Positions 18,096-25,512 of a DNA stretch of 33,610 bases are shown here, in pieces. The notes beneath the pieces were generated by a model, which searched no databases, had not been told where the DNA came from, and saw only the letters and a program-made list of their open reading frames with translations. How positions within the stretch are numbered: position 1 is the first letter of the stretch; every line of letters begins with the position of its first letter. Source of the stretch: Actinomadura chibensis NBRC 106107 (lineage in GTDB: Bacteria; Actinomycetota; Actinomycetes; Streptosporangiales; Streptosporangiaceae); contig NZ_BCQP01000007.1 in the NCBI RefSeq assembly GCF_001552135.1, positions 1 through 33,610 on the forward strand. The letters are read 5' to 3'. The position numbers were made by a program, and so were the translations under genes.

Positions 18096-19523
18096 TCACC
18101 CGCGGACGGCGGGGGCCAGTTCGCGCAGGACGTCCACGAGGAGTTCCACGTCGGCCTTCGTCGTCCGCCAGTTCACCAGGGCGGGACGGAACACCGTCAT
18201 GCCCCGGTACGTGCTGGTGCCCGCGAACACGCGGCCGTCGGCGATCAGCGCCTCGCCCAGGCGCGCGTTCAGATCGTTGAGACGGCTCTCCGACACGCCC
18301 TCCGGGCGGTACCGGAAGCACACGATGCACAGCTGGACCGGCGCGAGCAGCTCCAGGTCGGGGGACGCCTCGACCAGCTCGCCCAGATGCCGGGCGACGT
18401 CGAGGTGCCGCTCGACCATCTCGCGGTAGCCGTCCCGCCCGTAGGCGCGGAGCGTCGCCCAGATCGGCAGCGCCCGCGCCCGCCGGGACGACTCCGGGCC
18501 CAGCATGTTGTAGTTGATCCGCTCGTCGTCCTCGTCCGGCAGGTACGCCGCGCCCCACGCGCCGAAGGAGCGGCTCAGCAGCGACCGGTCGCGGACGAAC
18601 GAGAACCCGCTCTCGTACGGGACGTTCAGCCACTTGTGCCCGTCCGCCGTCACCGAATCGGCACGTTCCACGCCGCGCGCCAGGTGCTCGGTGCGCGGCG
18701 ACAGCGCGGCGAACATCCCGAACGCGCCGTCGACGTGCAGCCAGGCGCCGTGCCGCTCGGCCAGGTCGGCGAGGTCGGCGATCGGGTCGGAGTCGCCGGT
18801 GTTCACGTCGCCGAGGTTCGCCACGATCACCGCGCGGCCGTCGACGCGGGCCAGGGCGGCGTCCATCGCGTCGAGGTCGACGCGGCCCGCGTCGTCCCGC
18901 GCGAACGTGCGGAGCGTGTCGCGCCCGCAGCCGAGGATCTGCAGCGCCTTGCGGGTGCTGACGTGCACCAGCCCGCTGCTGAACACCGGCATCTGCGGCA
19001 GCCCCGCGAGGCCGCGGGACGTCACGTCCACGCCGTAGCCGTCCGCCCACCGGTACCGGGCGCAGGCGAGGCCCGTGACGTGCGCGAGCGTCGCGCTCGG
19101 CGTGAGCACGCCGCCGAACCCGGCGGGCAGCCCGAACAGCTCCTTCAGCCAGCGCAGCGCGACCGTCTCCGCGCGGGCCGCGAACGGCGACAGCACCCAC
19201 AGGCCCGCGCCCTGGTCGAGCAGGGACGTCGTCCAGTCGCCCGCCATCGCCGCGGGCGTCGACCCGCCCACCACGAAATGGAAGCAGCGCGGCCCGGACG
19301 AGTGCGTCGCCGCCGCCGTCCCGACCCGCAGCAGCCGCTCCACCGCGGCGACGGACCCGTCGCCCTCGGCGGGGAGGGGGCCGTCCAGCTCGTCGAGCAG
19401 GGCGTCCCGCGCCGGATCGTGGACGGGACGCTCCGCCAGCCCGCCGAGATACGGCTCCGCCGCCCCCGCCACCAGCGCGAGCGGGTCGCCCGCGACGTCA
19501 CGTTCGTCCAGTGGATCACTCAT
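18096..19523 (-). CDS. PLP-dependent group II decarboxylase family protein
   Basis: The 475-residue protein is a fold-type I PLP enzyme of the group II decarboxylase (DDC/GAD-like) family. Lys297 in SVTADGHKWLNVPYE is the Schiff-base lysine, Asp265 in WLHVDGAFG contacts the pyridine nitrogen, and His187 (LVHVSTRKA) would stack on the ring. The N-terminal HFVVGGSTPAAMAGDW segment is also typical. Such enzymes decarboxylate aromatic amino acids, glutamate, diaminobutyrate and others; I cannot assign the substrate. Its neighbours (VOC protein, AraC-type regulators) do not form an obvious pathway. It starts at an ATG on the minus strand without a clear ribosome binding site, and its 3' end converges on the VOC gene. 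Confidence 0.9.
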   Translation of the reverse strand: MSDPLDERDVAGDPLALVAGAAEPYLGGLAERPVHDPARDALLDELDGPLPAEGDGSVAAVERLLRVGTAAATHSSGPRCFHFVVGGSTPAAMAGDWTTSLLDQGAGLWVLSPFAARAETVALRWLKELFGLPAGFGGVLTPSATLAHVTGLACARYRWADGYGVDVTSRGLAGLPQMPVFSSGLVHVSTRKALQILGCGRDTLRTFARDDAGRVDLDAMDAALARVDGRAVIVANLGDVNTGDSDPIADLADLAERHGAWLHVDGAFGMFAALSPRTEHLARGVERADSVTADGHKWLNVPYESGFSFVRDRSLLSRSFGAWGAAYLPDEDDERINYNMLGPESSRRARALPIWATLRAYGRDGYREMVERHLDVARHLGELVEASPDLELLAPVQLCIVCFRYRPEGVSESRLNDLNARLGEALIADGRVFAGTSTYRGMTVFRPALVNWRTTKADVELLVDVLRELAPAVRG

Positions 19524-19897
19524 GCCGGACAGCAGATCACAAACGCGGTCCGTCCGGAAACGGCCGTTCGGGCCGGGGCGGACGAACCGATCGTCGCCGG
19601 GCGTCCCCGACCGCGTACCACTTGTGGACTCGCGGCCCGTCGGCTACCGTCCCGCCAGGGTCCGCGACACGGCCGCGGGACGGCCCGAGCCCCGTCCGAG
19701 CCGCGGCGGACCGCCCGCTCCCGCACCCCGCACGCGGGACATCGAGGGCCCGGCCACTCACCGCTGGGGTGGTCGGGCCCACCGCGTTCTCCCGGCCGGC
19801 CCCGTATCGCGGGCGTCCGTTTCCCACCGGCCGGAAGCGGCCGTCCTGGCGTGGCGGCGTGAGGGTCCCGCGCGGCGAGGCAGGCCGGGGCCCTCGT
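19524..19897. other. Intergenic region without a gene (374 nt)
   Basis: This region separates the start of the decarboxylase gene from the end of the second AraC-type gene, both on the minus strand. Open frames across it have no recognisable protein features. It should hold the decarboxylase promoter near 19524-19570, where no strong -35/-10 pair is seen, and it contains the terminator-like hairpin at 19861-19895. Confidence 0.5.
19861..19895 (-). terminator. Hairpin downstream of the second AraC-type gene
   Basis: GAGGGTCCCG (19861-19870) pairs with CGGGGCCCTC (19886-19895), allowing one G-U type pair, across 15 nt. It lies just past the stop codon (19898-19900) on the minus strand. Confidence 0.4.
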
Positions 19898-20587
19898 CTA
19901 GGCGGCGAGCAGGGTCCGGACGGGCTCGCCCGCGAGGTCGCGCACCTCGTGCGCGAAGTGCGCCTGGTCGGCGTAGCCCGCCGCGAACGCCGCGTCCGCG
20001 AGCCGCTCGCCCGCCCGCGCCAGCGCCAGCGCCCGCTGGAAGCGCAGCACCCGCTGGAGCGTCTTCGGCCCGTACCCGAACGCCGCCAGCGAGCGCCGCC
20101 GGAGCTGCCGCTCGCTGATGCCGACGCCGTCGGCCACGTCCCGGACCGACCCTCCGGCGAGCCCGGCCAGCACCGCAGGGACGATCGGGTCCGCCGGGCG
20201 CATCCGCGCGGAGACGGCGGCGACGAGCGCGCCGAGCGGGTCGCCGGCCGCCGCGACCGCGTCGGCCAGCCGGTCGGCCTCGCCGCCCCACAGCTCGCGC
20301 AGCGGGATCCGGGCGTCCCGGATCGCGTCGGCCGGGACGCCGAGCACGGGCGGAGCCGCCCCCGGCCCGAACCGCACCGCCGCGACCGCGTCGCCCGGCC
20401 GCACGACCGCCGGGGCCGGGCCGGTGTCCGGGCCCGCCACGAGGATCCCGGACGCGGACCACATGACGTCCACGCAGCCGTCCGGGACGACGCGCTGGGT
20501 GAACGGCTCCGCGTCCGGCGGGAGGGCCGCCGTCCAAGCGCAGGCCAGCCCCGGCGCCGGGAGCTCGCGGTATCCGGTGGGATTCAC
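19898..20587 (-). CDS. AraC-family regulator with DUF6597-type N-terminal domain
   Basis: The N-terminal ~100 residues carry RVVPDGCVDVMW, VAGPDTGP and VRFGPGAAPPVLGVPADAI, typical of the DUF6597-like domain found in many actinobacterial AraC regulators. The C-terminal half is the double helix-turn-helix: GSVRDVADGVGISERQLRRR, GYGPKTLQRVLRFQRALALA and ADAAFAAGYADQAHFAHEVR. The total is 229 residues from the GTG at 20587, which has GGAAG close upstream. An in-frame upstream start at 20665 would run into the divergent PfpI-type gene and lacks family sequence. The 67-nt divergent gap suggests it controls the PfpI-type gene, itself, or both. The effector is unknown. Confidence 0.9.
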   Translation of the reverse strand: MNPTGYRELPAPGLACAWTAALPPDAEPFTQRVVPDGCVDVMWSASGILVAGPDTGPAPAVVRPGDAVAAVRFGPGAAPPVLGVPADAIRDARIPLRELWGGEADRLADAVAAAGDPLGALVAAVSARMRPADPIVPAVLAGLAGGSVRDVADGVGISERQLRRRSLAAFGYGPKTLQRVLRFQRALALARAGERLADAAFAAGYADQAHFAHEVRDLAGEPVRTLLAA

Positions 20588-20654
20588 GCTTCCTGCATAC
20601 CACCCGCGCTCCCGGGCAGGGCAATCGGTAAGCCATCGCCACAAGGAGGGCAAT

Positions 20655-21212
20655 ATGCCGAACAACGATCTTCAAGGCCGGACCATCGCCTTCCTCTGCG
20701 CCCCGGAGGGCACCGAGCAGGTCGAGCTGACCGAGCCCTGGCAGGCGGTCGAGCGGGCCGGGGGCACGCCGCGGCTCGTGTCCACCGAGTCCGGACGGCT
20801 CCAGGCGTTCGACCACCTCGACAAGGCCGACACCTTCCCCGTCGACACCACCGTCGAGGTCTCGGACCACACCGAGTTCGACGGCCTCCTCCTCCCCGGC
20901 GGCGTCGCCAACCCCGACTTCCTGCGCACGCAGCCGAAGGCCGTCGCGTTCGCCAGGTCGTTCTTCGACGCGGGCAAGCCGGTCGCGGTCATCTGCCACG
21001 GCCCGTGGACGCTGATCGAGGCGGACGTCGTCCGCGGCCGGACCCTCACGTCCTGGCCGAGCCTCCAGACCGATCTGCGCAACGCGGGTGCGAACTGGGT
21101 GGACGAGGAGGTACACATCTGCGACGAGGGGCCGAACGTCCTCGTCAGCAGCCGCAGGCCGGACGACCTCAAGGCGTTCTCGCAGGCGGCGGTCGACGCG
21201 TTCAAGCCCTGA
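20655..21212 (+). CDS. DJ-1/PfpI-family protein
   Basis: The 185-residue protein has the class I glutamine amidotransferase-like fold of the DJ-1/PfpI group. Cys114-His115 in VAVICHGPWTL is the nucleophile elbow, and the family acid before it is probably Asp88 in PGGVANPDFLR, where PfpI itself has Glu. LLLPGGVANPDFLR and TLTSWPSLQTDLRNAGANWVDEEV match the general stress protein/PfpI-type subgroup. Possible activities in the family are protease, deglycase or chaperone; none is proven by sequence. ATG 20655 has a strong AAGGAGGG 5 nt upstream. It is divergent from the DUF6597-type AraC gene, which probably regulates it. Confidence 0.92.
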   Translation: MPNNDLQGRTIAFLCAPEGTEQVELTEPWQAVERAGGTPRLVSTESGRLQAFDHLDKADTFPVDTTVEVSDHTEFDGLLLPGGVANPDFLRTQPKAVAFARSFFDAGKPVAVICHGPWTLIEADVVRGRTLTSWPSLQTDLRNAGANWVDEEVHICDEGPNVLVSSRRPDDLKAFSQAAVDAFKP

Positions 21213-21275
21213 CCGGGCGCCGCCGCGGCGGGGCCCGGGGGAGCCCGGCGGGTTCGACGGGACGGCGGCCGGATG

Positions 21276-21300
21276 TGGTCTAGACCTCTGAGCTAGACCA
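21276..21300 (+). promoter_or_regulatory. Double DasR-like operator upstream of pyk
   Basis: TGGTCTAG and CTAGACCA form a perfect 8-bp inverted repeat separated by 9 nt. Read as dre-like sites, 21276-21287 (TGGTCTAGACCT) matches the TGGTCTAGACCA core at 11 of 12 positions and 21289-21300 (TGAGCTAGACCA) at 10 of 12. It lies ~75-95 nt before the pyk start. Binding by a GntR/HutC-type regulator is inferred. Confidence 0.5.
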
Positions 21301-21359
21301 ATCGGTGAACCGGGGACGACCATATCCTGCACGAATATCGGTACCGGCGGGTAACTAAG

Positions 21360-21365
21360 TACCGT
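21360..21365 (+). promoter_or_regulatory. Putative -10 box for leaderless pyk transcript
   Basis: TACCGT ends 7 nt before GTG 21373, and there is no ribosome binding site. An overlapping candidate, TAACTA (21352-21357), would give a short leader. Confidence 0.4.
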
Positions 21366-21372
21366 TGGTGCC

Positions 21373-22803
21373 GTGACGCGTCGAGCCAAGATTGTCAGCA
21401 CCATCGGTCCCGCCTGCTCCAGCGCCGAGCAGATCACCGCTCTCGTCGAGGCGGGCATCGACGTCGCCCGGCTCAACATGAGCCACGGCGACCACGCCGT
21501 CCACGAGGAGGTCTACCACCGGGTCCGGGCCGCCGCCGAGGCGACCGGGCGCGGCGTCGGCGTCCTCGCCGACCTGCAGGGCCCGAAGATCCGCATCGGC
21601 CGCTTCCCGGACGGCCCGGTCCGGCTCACGCTCGGCGACGAGTTCACCGTCACGACCGAGGACGTCCCCGGCACCCGCCGCGAGGTGTCCACCACCTACC
21701 AGGGGCTGCCCGGCGACGTCGGCCCCGGCGACACGATCCTCATCGACGACGGCCGCGTCGCCCTCAAGGTCACCTCCGTCGAGGGCCCCCGGGTGCACAC
21801 CACGGTGACCGTCGGCGGCATGGTGTCCGACAACAAGGGGCTGAACCTCCCCGGCGTGCCGGTCAGCGTCCCCGCCCTCACCGAGAAGGACGAGCGCGAC
21901 CTGCGCTGGGCCCTGCGGCTCGGCGTCGACCTCGTCGCGCTGTCGTTCGTCCGCACCCCGGCCGACGCCGACATCTGCTACCAGATCATGGAGGAGGAGG
22001 GCGTCCGCGTCCCCCTCATCGGCAAGATCGAGAAGCCGCAGGCGGTGGAGCGGCTGCCCGAGATCGTCGCCGCCTTCGACGGGATCATGGTCGCCCGCGG
22101 CGACCTCGGCGTCGAGCTGCCGCTCGAACAGGTCCCGATCGTGCAGAAGCGCGCGATCGAGCTGTGCCGCGAGAAGGCCCGGCCGGTGATCGTCGCGACC
22201 CAGATGCTGGAGTCGATGATCTCCTCGCCGCGGCCCACCCGAGCCGAGACCTCCGACGTCGCGAACGCCGTGTTCGAGGGCGCCGACGCCGTGATGCTCT
22301 CCGGCGAGACGAGCGTCGGGCAGTACCCGATCGAGTCCGTCCTGACGATGAGCCGCATCGTGCAGACCGCCGAGCAGGCCTCGCTGCAGGCCACCCACAC
22401 GCTGCAGCGGATGCCGGAGACGGTCGGCGGCGCCATCGCCCGGGCCGCCGCCGAGGTCGGCGCGATCGTCGGCGCGGAGGCCCTCGCGGCGTTCACGATG
22501 TCCGGCGAGACGGCGCGGCGGCTGTCGCGCTACCGGTCGCCGATCCCGCTGCTGGCGTTCACCTCGGTGCCCGCCGTCCGGGGGCGGCTCGCGCACGTGT
22601 GGGGGGTGGAGACGTTCGTCGTCCCGCACGCCGACCACACCGACGCCATGTTCGGGCAGGTCGAGCAGGCGCTCCTCGAACTCGGCCGCTGCCAGAAGGG
22701 CGACAAGGTCGTCGTCGTGGCGGGCTCGCCGCCCGGCACGCCCGGCTCGACCAACGCGCTGCGCGTCCACGCCATCGGCGACGCGATCGGCATCCAGCAC
22801 TGA
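21373..22803 (+). CDS. pyk: Pyruvate kinase
   Basis: Pyruvate kinase converts PEP and ADP to pyruvate and ATP, the last step of glycolysis. The 476-residue length is normal for bacteria without the extra C-terminal PEP-utiliser domain. Visible motifs are AKIVSTIGPA (7-14 region), RLNMSHGD at 33-40, DLQGPKIRIG at 67-76, LIGKIEKPQAV with catalytic Lys218, MVARGDLGVE at 239-248 (metal-binding Glu/Asp region) and ATQMLESM at 275-282. The C-terminal domain ends SPPGTPGSTNALRVHAIG. GTG 21373 is chosen because the conserved N-terminus begins at once and a -10 box lies 7 nt upstream. Dre-like operators upstream suggest control by a GntR-type regulator. Confidence 0.98.
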   Translation: MTRRAKIVSTIGPACSSAEQITALVEAGIDVARLNMSHGDHAVHEEVYHRVRAAAEATGRGVGVLADLQGPKIRIGRFPDGPVRLTLGDEFTVTTEDVPGTRREVSTTYQGLPGDVGPGDTILIDDGRVALKVTSVEGPRVHTTVTVGGMVSDNKGLNLPGVPVSVPALTEKDERDLRWALRLGVDLVALSFVRTPADADICYQIMEEEGVRVPLIGKIEKPQAVERLPEIVAAFDGIMVARGDLGVELPLEQVPIVQKRAIELCREKARPVIVATQMLESMISSPRPTRAETSDVANAVFEGADAVMLSGETSVGQYPIESVLTMSRIVQTAEQASLQATHTLQRMPETVGGAIARAAAEVGAIVGAEALAAFTMSGETARRLSRYRSPIPLLAFTSVPAVRGRLAHVWGVETFVVPHADHTDAMFGQVEQALLELGRCQKGDKVVVVAGSPPGTPGSTNALRVHAIGDAIGIQH

Positions 22804-23137
22804 CCGGCACCGACCAAGGGCGGCTCTGACGCCGCCGGTCCCGGGCCGGGCACCGCGCGACCGCACCCCGCGCGGTGCCCGGCCCCTTTACCGGCCTCAC
22901 GGGCCTTCCCGGTCTTCCCCGGTCTCCTCCGGCCTTTCCCGCCGCCGTCCGGTGAAGATTGCGCACCGCGCAGGGATCACCGGCCGGTCTCAATTCCCTT
23001 TCGCTCCGGAAAAGCGACCCGTGCCGATCCGCTTGAGCGGACTCACGAACGGGGTGCGGCGGGCCGGACGTCCGGGACCACGGACGCGTCCGGGGGACGG
23101 GTGAGCCGGGCCGCGAAGCGGCGGACGCGAAGAAAAG
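22804..23137. other. Intergenic region between pyk and the tRNA gene (334 nt)
   Basis: No gene is supported here. It contains the pyk terminator (22843-22889), a stretch of degenerate C/T-rich repeats resembling CTTCCCGGT (about 22900-22945), and a small palindrome TCCGCT-TG-AGCGGA near 23026-23039. The tRNA 3' end with a T-rich trailer on the minus strand (23131-23137) closes it. Confidence 0.5.
22843..22889 (+). terminator. Intrinsic terminator of pyk
   Basis: A perfect 17-bp stem (22843-22859 with 22869-22885) with a 9-nt loop is followed by CTTT, 39 nt after the pyk stop. Confidence 0.8.
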
Positions 23138-23210
23138 TGCCCCGAGTGGGATTCGAACCCACACTTGATGGTGTTTGAGACCATTTCCTCTGCCGTTGGG
23201 ATATCGGGGC
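23138..23210 (-). tRNA. tRNA with anticodon CAA (Leu), short variable loop
   Basis: On the minus strand the 73-nt sequence folds as a cloverleaf: acceptor GCCCCGA/TCGGGGC with discriminator A73, T8-A9, a D arm, anticodon stem ATGGT/ACCAT around loop CTCAAAC (anticodon CAA, positions 34-36), variable loop of 5 nt (CAAGT), and T arm GTGGG-TTCGAAT-CCCAC. CAA reads the Leu codon UUG. A long variable arm is expected for bacterial tRNA-Leu, but this one has the short class I form. The 3' CCA is not encoded; CTTTTCT follows and may help end transcription. Confidence 0.93.
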
Positions 23211-23214
23211 TCAG

Positions 23215-23231
23215 GTCCGGATAAACCGGAC
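23215..23231 (-). promoter_or_regulatory. Small palindrome just upstream of the tRNA
   Basis: GTCCGG and CCGGAC enclose ATAAA. On the minus strand the centre reads TTTATC, about 9 nt before the mature tRNA 5' end, so it could be part of the tRNA promoter. Confidence 0.3.
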
Positions 23232-23298
23232 ATCTGGGTGGCGTCGGCCGTGTGGCGCCGTGGCAGGGGCGGCTCGGGACCAGGGTAGCGGGTTTCGA

Positions 23299-23304
23299 TA
23301 GGCT
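23299..23304 (+). promoter_or_regulatory. Putative -10 box for leaderless pdtaR transcript
   Basis: TAGGCT ends 7 nt before GTG 23312. This decides between two in-frame GTG codons (23306 and 23312) in favour of the second. Confidence 0.5.
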
Positions 23305-23311
23305 CGTGCGC

Positions 23312-23926
23312 GTGGAGAGCGCTCGGCGAGTTGTCATCGCGGAAGACGAGGCCCTGATCCGGCTCGACCTGAAGGAGATGCTTCAGGAGGACGGCTACGA
23401 CGTCGTCGGCGAGGCGGGGGACGGCGAGACGGCCGTGCGGCTCGCCGCCGAGCGGCGTCCCGACCTCGTGATCCTCGACGTCAAGATGCCCGTCCTGGAC
23501 GGGATCTCCGCGGCCGAGCGGATCTCCGCCGACCGGATCGCCCCGGTGGTGATCCTCACCGCGTTCTCGCAGCGCGAGCTCGTCCAGCGGGCGACGGACG
23601 CGGGCGCGATGGCCTACCTCGTCAAGCCGTTCTCCAAGGCCGACCTCGCGCCCGCCATCGAGATGGCCGTCAGCCGGTACACCGAGCTGCGCGCGCTGGA
23701 GGCCGAGGTCGCGGGCCTCCAGGAGCGGCTGGAGACGCGCAAGGTCGTCGACCGCGCGAAGGGGCTGCTGCAGCAGGCGCACGGGTGGTCGGAGCCGGAG
23801 GCGTTCCGCTGGATCCAGAAGACGTCCATGGACCGCCGGCTCACGATGCGGGCGGTCGCGGAGGCGGTCGTCGCGGGCGCGACCGGGGGCTCCTCCCCGG
23901 GGCGGGACGAGCCCGCCGCGGGCTGA
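23312..23926 (+). CDS. pdtaR: Receiver-ANTAR response regulator, PdtaR type
   Basis: The 204-residue protein closely follows the mycobacterial PdtaR pattern. The receiver has Asp12 and Glu13 in VVIAEDEALIRLDL, the phospho-acceptor Asp56 in LVILDVKMP, Thr83 in ILTAFSQREL and Lys105 in AYLVKPFS. The C-terminal ANTAR domain (about 136-190) has RLETRKVVDRAKGLLQ, EAFRWIQK and MDRRLTMRAVAEAVV. ANTAR proteins bind two-stem-loop RNAs and prevent transcription termination after phosphorylation. The cognate kinase PdtaS is encoded elsewhere in known genomes and is absent here. GTG 23312 is chosen from the -10 box 7 nt upstream. The divergent tRNA lies 101 nt away. Confidence 0.95.
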   Translation: MESARRVVIAEDEALIRLDLKEMLQEDGYDVVGEAGDGETAVRLAAERRPDLVILDVKMPVLDGISAAERISADRIAPVVILTAFSQRELVQRATDAGAMAYLVKPFSKADLAPAIEMAVSRYTELRALEAEVAGLQERLETRKVVDRAKGLLQQAHGWSEPEAFRWIQKTSMDRRLTMRAVAEAVVAGATGGSSPGRDEPAAG

Positions 23927-24225
23927 CCGCGGGTTGACTCCCTATCGCTGTCATCAGGCCCGTTGTCAAGGCCCATTCCCGACATCCCGGACCGGGCCGG
24001 ATTGCTCACTGTGCGTAATCATGCCTGGCAACGCCGGGAATGACATGAGCACGGGGGAGTAACGAACGAGTAACCCTTCTATCCGGGGGGCCTGCTCTGA
24101 GGCGGGTCAACGGTGTACGACATAGCTGATCCCCGAGTGACCGATTTCTCCATCCGAGGGCGTCGGCGTCGGGGCATGACTCGTACCCGATCCTCTCCCG
24201 GATCCGGATGGAAAGGTTGGGCACC
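23927..24225 (+). promoter_or_regulatory. livK upstream region (299 nt)
   Basis: No gene is supported. The lower GC content suggests a regulatory leader. Visible elements are a TTGACT hexamer just after the pdtaR stop (about 23934-23939), a TTGTCA near 23962, and a CATAGC/TAGCTG-type -10 candidate near 24119-24126. A short AGCCCG-CCG-CGGGCT hairpin overlaps the end of pdtaR (23909-23923). I cannot decide which promoter is used. Confidence 0.35.
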
Positions 24226-25407
24226 TTGCGGCGCAACAAGATGAGGATCACCGGCGCGCTGGCGGTGAGCGCGGTTCTCGCGCTGAGCGCCGTGGCTTGT
24301 GGCGGAGACGACGGAGACTCCGGCGGCGGCAGTGGCGACGAGGTCACCATCGGGTTCATGGGCGACCTGACCGGTGAGAACTCGGGCCTTGTGATCCCGC
24401 CCTGGCAGGGCGCGCAGCTGGCCGTCGAGCAGTACAACGCGACGAACCCCAAGGTCAAGATCAAGCTCAAGAAGTACGACAGCCAGGGCAAGCCGGAGCA
24501 GGCGACGACGCTGGCGCAGGGCGCGGTCAAGAACGACAAGATCGTGGGCCTGATCGGGCCGGCGTTCTCGGGCGAGTCGCAGAGCGTCGCGCCGATCCTC
24601 GAAGAGGCGAAGATCCCGAGCGTCTCGCCGTCCGCGACGAACGTGACGCTGGCGGAGAAGGGCTGGAAGTTCTGGCACCGCGTGGTGGCCGACGACGCCG
24701 TGCAGAGCGCCGGCGCCGCGAACTTCCTGACCAAGGCCGCCGGGGCGAAGAAGATCTTCACCGTCTCCGACAACCAGGACTACGGCAAGGGCCTCGCCGA
24801 CGCCATCGCGAAGGCGGCCGGCGGCGCGGGCGCGCAGACCCAGTCCGACGCGGTCGACGACAAGGCGACGGACTACTCCTCCACCGTCAACAAGATCAAC
24901 CAGTTCAAGCCGGACGCGGTCTACTTCGGCGGGTACTACGCGGTCGCGGGACGCCTGTTCAAGCAGCTCCGCGAGGCGGGCTACAAGGGCAAGATGATGT
25001 CCGGCGACGGCTCGCTCGCCACCGGCCTGATCGAGGGCGCGGGCGAGAAGAACGCGCAGGGCGCGCTGCTGAGCTGCGGCTGCCTCATCGACGCCGAGGG
25101 CAAGACGAACGAGAAGGCCAAGAAGTTCGCCACCGACTACAAGGCGAAGTTCGGCTCCGACGTCGCGATCTACTCGACGGAGGGCTTCGACGCGGCCTCC
25201 ACGTTCATCGAGGCGCTGAAGGCCGGCAAGAGCAAGCCCGAGGACATCAACGACTTCCTGAAGACCGTGGACTTCCAGGGCGTCGGGAAGCAGATCAAGT
25301 TCGACGCCAACGGCGAGCTCGCCGCGCAGGACATCTTCATCTACGAGGTGAAGGGCAACCTCCTGCCGCTGCTCGGCAACAGCAACGAGGCCAAGCCGAC
25401 CGCGTAG
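24226..25407 (+). CDS. livK: Branched-chain amino-acid-type ABC transporter binding lipoprotein
   Basis: This is the extracytoplasmic solute receptor of the liv-type transporter encoded downstream. From TTG 24226 the protein is 393 residues: a basic start (MRRNKMR), a hydrophobic core and a lipobox-like SAVAC with Cys25 as the predicted lipidated residue, modified by Lgt. The mature part is a type I periplasmic binding fold: VTIGFMGDLTGENSG, GAQLAVEQYN, GLIGPAFSGESQSVAPILEE, SPSATNVTLAEKG and KKIFTVSDNQDYGKGLADAI. A Gly/Ser/Asp-rich linker follows the lipid anchor. GGATGGAAAGG precedes the TTG by 9 nt; in-frame ATGs at 24208 and 24241 are alternatives. The liv family carries Leu/Ile/Val but also amides and urea, so the true ligand is open. 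Confidence 0.93.
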   Translation: MRRNKMRITGALAVSAVLALSAVACGGDDGDSGGGSGDEVTIGFMGDLTGENSGLVIPPWQGAQLAVEQYNATNPKVKIKLKKYDSQGKPEQATTLAQGAVKNDKIVGLIGPAFSGESQSVAPILEEAKIPSVSPSATNVTLAEKGWKFWHRVVADDAVQSAGAANFLTKAAGAKKIFTVSDNQDYGKGLADAIAKAAGGAGAQTQSDAVDDKATDYSSTVNKINQFKPDAVYFGGYYAVAGRLFKQLREAGYKGKMMSGDGSLATGLIEGAGEKNAQGALLSCGCLIDAEGKTNEKAKKFATDYKAKFGSDVAIYSTEGFDAASTFIEALKAGKSKPEDINDFLKTVDFQGVGKQIKFDANGELAAQDIFIYEVKGNLLPLLGNSNEAKPTA

Positions 25408-25461
25408 GCGTCACAACGCCCACGACGAACCGTCCCCGTTCCGGGGGCCCCTGATGGCGCG

Positions 25462-25495
25462 GGAGCGGGAGCGCTACAGCGCTCCCGCTCCTTTT
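25462..25495 (+). terminator. Intrinsic terminator between livK and livH
   Basis: A perfect 13-bp stem (25462-25474 with 25479-25491) with a TACA loop is followed at once by TTTT. It lies 54 nt after livK and 17 nt before livH, so it probably lowers expression of the permease genes relative to the binding protein. Confidence 0.85.
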
Positions 25496-25512
25496 CACAA
25501 AGGCGACCGAAG

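Noticed and set aside
19511..21283. Long plus-strand open frames across the decarboxylase-AraC gap
   Set aside because: They overlap well-supported genes on both strands and have no protein family features; only the PfpI-type part in another frame is real.
24006..24773. Minus-strand open frame across the livK upstream region
   Set aside because: It lacks a ribosome binding site and domains, and its second half is antisense to livK.
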